Below are positions 59,505-64,000 of a stretch of 64,000 bases of DNA, in pieces. The stretch is from NCBI GenBank assembly GCA_020744425.1, contig JAGMUV010000003.1, positions 2,294,001 through 2,358,000 on the forward strand, written 5' to 3'. Position 1 is the stretch's first letter. Every line of letters starts with the position of its first letter. This DNA is from Dactylonectria macrodidyma. Its lineage: Eukaryota > Ascomycota > Sordariomycetes > Hypocreales > Nectriaceae. The position numbers were made by a program, and so were the translations under genes. The notes under the pieces were generated by a model. It saw nothing but the letters and a program-made list of their open reading frames with translations, did not search any database and had not been told where the DNA came from.

Positions 59505-60509
59505 ATGCCTTCCACCACCACCGTCAACAACGGCTCTACCAATAATGGGTCTTCCAATGTCTCCGGTCGCCGGCCACTGCCCGTCGGCGTCTACGCTCCT
59601 ACCATGACCTTCTTCGACCCCGAGACGGAGGAAATTGACATCCCCACCATCAAGAAGCACGCCGAGCGGCTGGCTCGCGCTGGCCTAGCTGGCCTGGTGA
59701 CCATGGGCTCCAACGGCGAGGCCGTCCACTGCACGCGAGAGGAGAAGCTCGCCGTCACCAAGGCTACCCGTGAGGCTCTCGACGATGCTGGTTTCCCCTC
59801 TGTTCCCATTATCCTTGGCGCTACCGAGGGCAGTGTCAAGGGCACCATTGAGCTGAGCAAGCTCGCCAAGGAGGCCGGCGCCGACTACACCTTGGTTCTC
59901 CCCCCGTCTTACTACAAGGCCCAGATGGACGAAGAGTCGGTCTACAACTACTTTACCGCCCTGGCTGACGGAAGCCCTATTCCCATCATCCTGTACAACT
60001 ACCCCGGTGCCGTTGCTGGTCTCGACATGGACAGCGATCTCCTGATCAAGCTCGCCCAGCACCCCAACATCATCGGCACCAAGTTCACCTGCGGTAGCAC
60101 CGGCAAGCTGACCCGAGTGGCTCTCGCTACCGATGCCAAGACCCCCTTCCAAGAGGGTTCCGGATACATGGCCTTTGGTGGAATCGCCGACTTCACTCTC
60201 CAAACCCTCATTAGCGGCGGCAGCGGCATCATCGCCGGCGGCGCCAACGTCATGCCCAAGGCTTGCGTCCGGGTCTGGAACCTGTACTCCAGCGGTAAGA
60301 AGGACGAGGCTCAGTCGCTCCAGAAGAAGCTCTCCAAGGGCGACTGGGTGCTGACCAAGGCCGCCATTGCTGGCACCAAGTCGGCTATCCAGAGCTACTA
60401 CGGCTACGGAGGATACCCTCGCCGACCTCTCAAGCGCCTCACTCAGGAGCAGGCCGATGGTATTGAGGCCGGTGTTCGCGAGATTATGGAGATTGAGAGA
60501 ACTCTGTAA
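59505..60509 (+). CDS. DHDPS-family aldolase, probable L-threo-3-deoxy-hexulosonate aldolase (gaaC/lga1 type)
   Basis: A single exon of 334 aa. The frame stays open upstream to 59316, but MPSTTTVNNG at 59505 has good context and an extension would add an odd hydrophobic stretch. The DapA/NanA TIM barrel is clear: GLVTMGSNGEAVHCT, LVLPPSYYKAQMDEESVYNY, the catalytic Tyr in ILYNYPGAVAG, and the Schiff-base Lys in IIGTKFTCG. A C-terminal helical region follows. Fungal members of this branch include 2-keto-3-deoxy-L-galactonate aldolase (last but one step of D-galacturonate catabolism, giving pyruvate and L-glyceraldehyde) and 4-hydroxy-2-oxoglutarate aldolase-like enzymes. Divergent pairing with the Gfo/Idh/MocA gene favours the first; the sequence alone does not decide. 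Confidence 0.85.
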   Translation: MPSTTTVNNGSTNNGSSNVSGRRPLPVGVYAPTMTFFDPETEEIDIPTIKKHAERLARAGLAGLVTMGSNGEAVHCTREEKLAVTKATREALDDAGFPSVPIILGATEGSVKGTIELSKLAKEAGADYTLVLPPSYYKAQMDEESVYNYFTALADGSPIPIILYNYPGAVAGLDMDSDLLIKLAQHPNIIGTKFTCGSTGKLTRVALATDAKTPFQEGSGYMAFGGIADFTLQTLISGGSGIIAGGANVMPKACVRVWNLYSSGKKDEAQSLQKKLSKGDWVLTKAAIAGTKSAIQSYYGYGGYPRRPLKRLTQEQADGIEAGVREIMEIERTL

Positions 60510-61402
60510 AGACAAAAATGGAAAGAAAGAAAGGACAGTGGTCTAGGAGGAACTACTACGGGATAAAACCGGGAGAAGAACGGATGGATAAACGGGGAAG
60601 AGACATGAAAGTTGCATAGCGTTGACTTATTCTTGAATTCTATGGGCGCAACAGTTTGTATCGGGTATCTGAGAAACCCAAGGGAAAGGGCATCTTGAAG
60701 TGGCCAATGGCTTTCGGCAGCTACACCATTCAATGGGATGATAGAATGACGGCAATATTCGGCAAAGGACTAGAGTTCTTTCTGAAGCACGATAACTACG
60801 AGCTCGAATAGAGATGAATGAAATTTTTTTTGAATAAAATGACTCGAAGGCGATCTGATGGGGTTTGAGTTTCGGTAGTGGTCATGACGTCTGTCCATCA
60901 TGTGTCGATTGCAGATGCTGGCTGACGTGGATAAAGAGGCACGACAGCGTTCAGCCACTGCCATATTCAATTGGTGCCAATGCAACATCGGCGCTACTTA
61001 CCTCTCTATCCAGCATCATCATTTTTGGCCAAGTCAGAGCTAGTCGCAGACAGTTTGGCTCGCGGCCATCGTCTTACATCAGCCTCGGACGCCATGGGTC
61101 AGCGCGAGCGGCAGCTGGACGAATGAATGGCGTCACATCGGAACCCCCACGCGGTTGCGCGACGCTCATTATCTAATCAGGGACTCGACTTATGCATCTA
61201 TGCCCATCTCCCATCCTGGACAATGGCATTTCCCATCCACGTAAAGTCGCCGATGCCGCCCGCGCCCTTTGACGACGTACCGAATCCGGCACTCGTTGCG
61301 ACCTTGCAATAAGAAGGTCGCCGACGACAACTGCATTCCAGAAACTTTGCATGTTCCATCATCTCGCCCACAAACGCGAGCGACTCCTCCAGACGGCCAG
61401 CC
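60510..61402. other. intergenic, aldolase 3' side and MFS promoter
   Basis: 893 bp between two plus-strand genes. I found no CCNCCAAT octamer here, unlike the divergent region. No RNA gene or ORF is supported. Confidence 0.55.
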
Positions 61403-63156
61403 ATGCGTGAGAACGGGAGCGGAAGCGCGCCTCGACGCCATGATGAGGAAGAACAGCATGTAGAGAGCACGGAGCGCTCGCCTTTGCTCAAGGGAGCTGC
61501 AAGGAACGGCCTGCTCCAACCCGCGGCAGACTCGCCCGACGCGAACGGCGTCGGCAATGAGGATCATCATGAGGAGACGACGGTTGTCGCCGAGGAGGTG
61601 TCCTTCACCCGCCTGGCGCTCATCATGGGCACGGCGTACTTTGGCGTCTTCCTGGGCGCCATCGATTCCACCATTATCGCGACGCTGTCGGCGCCCATCT
61701 CGAGCGAGTTTCACTCCCTCAGCCTGCTCTCATGGCTCGCTACTGCCTACCTCATCTCCAACGCTGCCTGCCAGCCCATCTCGGGCCGCCTGACCGACAT
61801 CTTCGGCCGCGGGCCGGGCCTCGTCTTCAGTAACGTCGTCTTCGCCGCCGGTAACCTCATCTGTGGCCTAGCCCAGGACCAGTACGTCATGATCCTCGGC
61901 CGCGTCGTCGCCGGCATCGGCGGCGGCGGTCTCATGAGCATTTCGACCTTTTTGGGCTCCGACTTGATTCCCCTGCGCAAGCGAGGCATTGCCCAGGGTA
62001 TTGGCAACATCTGCTATGGCTCTGGAGCGATGCTGGGTGGTGTCTTTGGCGGGCTTGTCAACGACCACACCAAATTGGGATGGAGGCTGGCTTTCCTTGT
62101 CCAGGTTCCTCCGGTCCTCCTCTCTGCCGTCGCCGTCGCGTTCCTAGTCAAGGTGCCCCCGAAGCAGTCGGACAAGTCGTTCCTCTCCCGCATTGACTTC
62201 CTCGGCGTCTTCTTGACTTCTTCTTTCCTCGTTTTGCTGCTACTGGGTCTGAACTCTGGTGGCAACCTGGTCCCTTGGACACATCCCCTCCCGCTCACGA
62301 CGATTCCTCTATCCATCGTCACGTTCGTCGCCTTCTTCTTCTGGGAGAGCAGAGTCCGCCAACCTATCATCCCGGTTCGCCTGCTCCTTGACCACACAGT
62401 CTTTGCCGCGTGTCTCTGCAACCTTCTCTGTAGCATGGTTGTCATGGCGGGTCTCTTCTACGTACCACTCTACCTCCAGGTCCTCGGTAGTAGCGCTACC
62501 AAGGCAGGAGTGCAGCTTCTCCCGTCCCCAATCGGTGTCTCCGTCGGTTCCATGTCTGCGGGCTTCATCATGACCAAGACGGGAAGATACGTGAAACTGG
62601 GCATCTCTAGTTTGTTGGTCATGGTGGCTGGTGTTACGCTGTTCACAGCTCAGAACGAGCACAGCCCAGCCTGGCTGCCCTCAACCGCCTTCTTTTTCGT
62701 TGGAAGTGGTTATGGAGCGATGCTCACCACGACGCTGCTGGCTTGTATCGCCGCTGTTGACCACTCCCAGCAAGCTGTAATTACGTCTGCTACTTGTAAG
62801 CTCTTATTACCCATCCTACCAGACCTTTATTCTAACCATTTACAGATCTTGCCCGAAGTCTCGGCGGTACCGTGGGCATAACCATTGGGTCTGCCGTGTA
62901 CCAAAACATCCTCAAGGCGCAACTGTGGGAGAGGTTCGGCGACAGACCCAACGCTGCTGAAGTGATTCACCAAATCCGGGACGATCTTGCGACACTGAAG
63001 CATCTCCCCGAAGGCTGGTACGATGGTGTTATTGCATCGTTCATGGCGGCATTCCGAGGAGTTTGGGTAACTCTTCTGTGCCTTTCTGTCCTAGCCCTCA
63101 TCTCTGTGTCGTTCATGAGGCAGCACACTCTGCACTCGACACTCGAAAGACGCTGA
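61403..63156 (+). CDS. MFS transporter, DHA2 type (vacuolar basic amino acid transporter-like)
   Basis: Two exons, 61403-62795 and 62846-63156, encode 567 aa with a 50-nt intron. A ~70-aa hydrophilic N-tail contains RSPLL, a possible dileucine vacuolar sorting signal. About 14 membrane spans follow. DHA2 markers: FLGAIDSTIIATLSAPISSE in TM1, motif A GRLTDIFGRG, motif B-like LGRVVAGIGGGGLMS and motif C YGSGAMLGGVFGG. A basic amino acid transporter of the Vba/Fnx1 group is the closest label I can give; drug or siderophore export by other DHA2 branches is possible. It is not a sugar porter, so it is not the expected galacturonate transporter despite sitting next to the aldolase. Confidence 0.85.
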
Positions 63157-63640
63157 GACTTCTCTGCCAAATGACAAAATCTCACAAGGTATGAATGCAA
63201 TAGATGTCGTGGCGTAGGCGAAGTCTGTTATTAGTTAGAACAAACACTACTTGGAAAGGGGCAGGCAATTGGCCTTGGAACAATAGGGAATTTTGGATGG
63301 AAAACAGTGGAAATAGGTTCTCAAAATGAATAAAGCCAATACGTTATGGTCCGCCTAGTTCCTGCCTTGCCTATTATTTGTTGCTCTTAACAACCAACAT
63401 AGCATTTGGCCCACAAAACGCCCTTGGGCGTTTGTTTCCTTGAATCATTACTGCCTACTTTATTGTTCGTGCCGTGTTTTGATCCGGCCAGTGATTCGCA
63501 CCTGGCGTTTCCCTCTTAGCCCCTGAGGAGCCAACGTGAACTCGATTTACCAACTGTTTTGCGTCCGCACTGCAAAGTCCAACACAACCTCTTCCCGACA
63601 TTGCTACACATTAACTCACAGAACAACACTGCTGATCACC
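63157..63640. other. intergenic, promoter of the last gene
   Basis: 484 bp between the MFS stop and the ATG of the partial gene. Nothing is recognised. Its last 100 bp resembles a leader (CA- and C/T-rich). Confidence 0.5.
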
Positions 63641-64000
63641 ATGGATCCCTCCCCAGTTGGCCAGCCCGATGGCATGACTACCAGCGACGATTCTGATGAA
63701 GCCGAGGTCAATGAGGAGGAAGTGATTGAGTCCATCGAAGTTGATCAGCTCGAAAACCTGTCCCAGGTTGATCATCGCAATGGCAATGGCGTGGGCCCAG
63801 AGCCTGTACTCGCAAATGGCTACCATGAAGACCTCAACCTCAGCCTGGAACTCTCTCCGCTGGAACAGAGTGCACCTCGACGCTACATTCGCATTGCCAT
63901 GGCCATGAACTGGGATTATCACCCAGAAATCGAGTTACAACAGCAGGATGACGTGTACGGTTGCGTGTCGGACGCTTTCCTCGAAACGATAGAGCGATGG
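63641..64000 (+). CDS. 5' part of an unidentified protein (truncated by window end)
   Basis: An ATG at 63641 in good context (caccATGgat) opens a frame of 120 codons that runs off the window with no stop. The first ~60 residues are acidic and disordered (SDDSDEAEVNEEEVIESIE). A more structured part starts near APRRYIRIAMAMNWDYHPE and continues to the edge. I do not recognise the family. A longer neighbouring sequence is needed to see its domain. Confidence 0.65.
   Translation, partial: MDPSPVGQPDGMTTSDDSDEAEVNEEEVIESIEVDQLENLSQVDHRNGNGVGPEPVLANGYHEDLNLSLELSPLEQSAPRRYIRIAMAMNWDYHPEIELQQQDDVYGCVSDAFLETIERW

Noticed and set aside
59685..60515. 276-codon minus-strand frame across the aldolase
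   Set aside because: It is an antisense shadow of a GC3-rich gene, with low-complexity composition and no domain.
61403..63156. MFS gene as the galacturonate transporter of the neighbouring pair
   Set aside because: It has 14-span DHA2 features, not those of a sugar porter, and its promoter has no CCNCCAAT octamer.

Overview
The window is nuclear DNA of a filamentous ascomycete (Pezizomycotina, most likely a sordariomycete). The grounds are short GT-AG introns of mostly 50-70 nt with CTAAC/CTGAC-type branch sites, dense genes on both strands, and a fully eukaryotic gene set (GCN2, Ypt7, Cdc34, Cwc2, Cut12, Rbg1, Rit1). All gene models below were spliced by hand from frame, splice sites and family conservation; no search was run.

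Left part (1-16.5 kb) is accessory in character. It holds a C2H2 zinc-finger plus ubiquitin-like-domain protein, a chymotrypsin-fold protease-like protein with a Cys nucleophile position and no visible catalytic His, an amino acid permease, a broken ORF, and a secreted cysteine-rich protein with a Kex2 site. About 4 kb (12.4-16.5 kb) has no believable gene but carries an eroded ~215-bp tandem repeat.

Middle part (16.5-50.8 kb) is a dense housekeeping block: PPPDE-thioredoxin-PUL protein, GDA1 Golgi nucleoside diphosphatase, a Mg-chelatase-like protein, YPT7 (Rab7), an acyl-CoA dehydrogenase, SPO12-like, RBG1/DRG1, CWC2, UreF, Cut12-like spindle pole protein, GCN2, a HAD hydrolase, RIT1, CDC34-type E2, and a large UBA-like/UIM protein that looks like a catalytically dead relative of USP25/28. 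Several pairs are divergent (RBG1-CWC2, Cut12-GCN2, PPPDE-GDA1, Mg-chelatase-like-YPT7) or tightly convergent (CWC2-ureF, HAD-RIT1).

Right part (50.8-64 kb) has a SIS1-type DnaJ protein with a perfect four-unit heat-shock element about 1.2 kb upstream. It is followed by a divergent pair: a Gfo/Idh/MocA oxidoreductase and a DHDPS-family aldolase, separated by 2.6 kb. The layout and the repeated CCNCCAA motifs match what is described for the fungal D-galacturonate (pectin) pathway pair gaaA/gaaC (Botrytis gar2/lga1). A DHA2-family MFS transporter and the 5' end of an unidentified gene complete the window.

The strongest leads are the galacturonate-type divergent pair with its motif cluster, the pseudo-deubiquitinase, the palindromic heat-shock element, and several unusual splicing or uORF arrangements.
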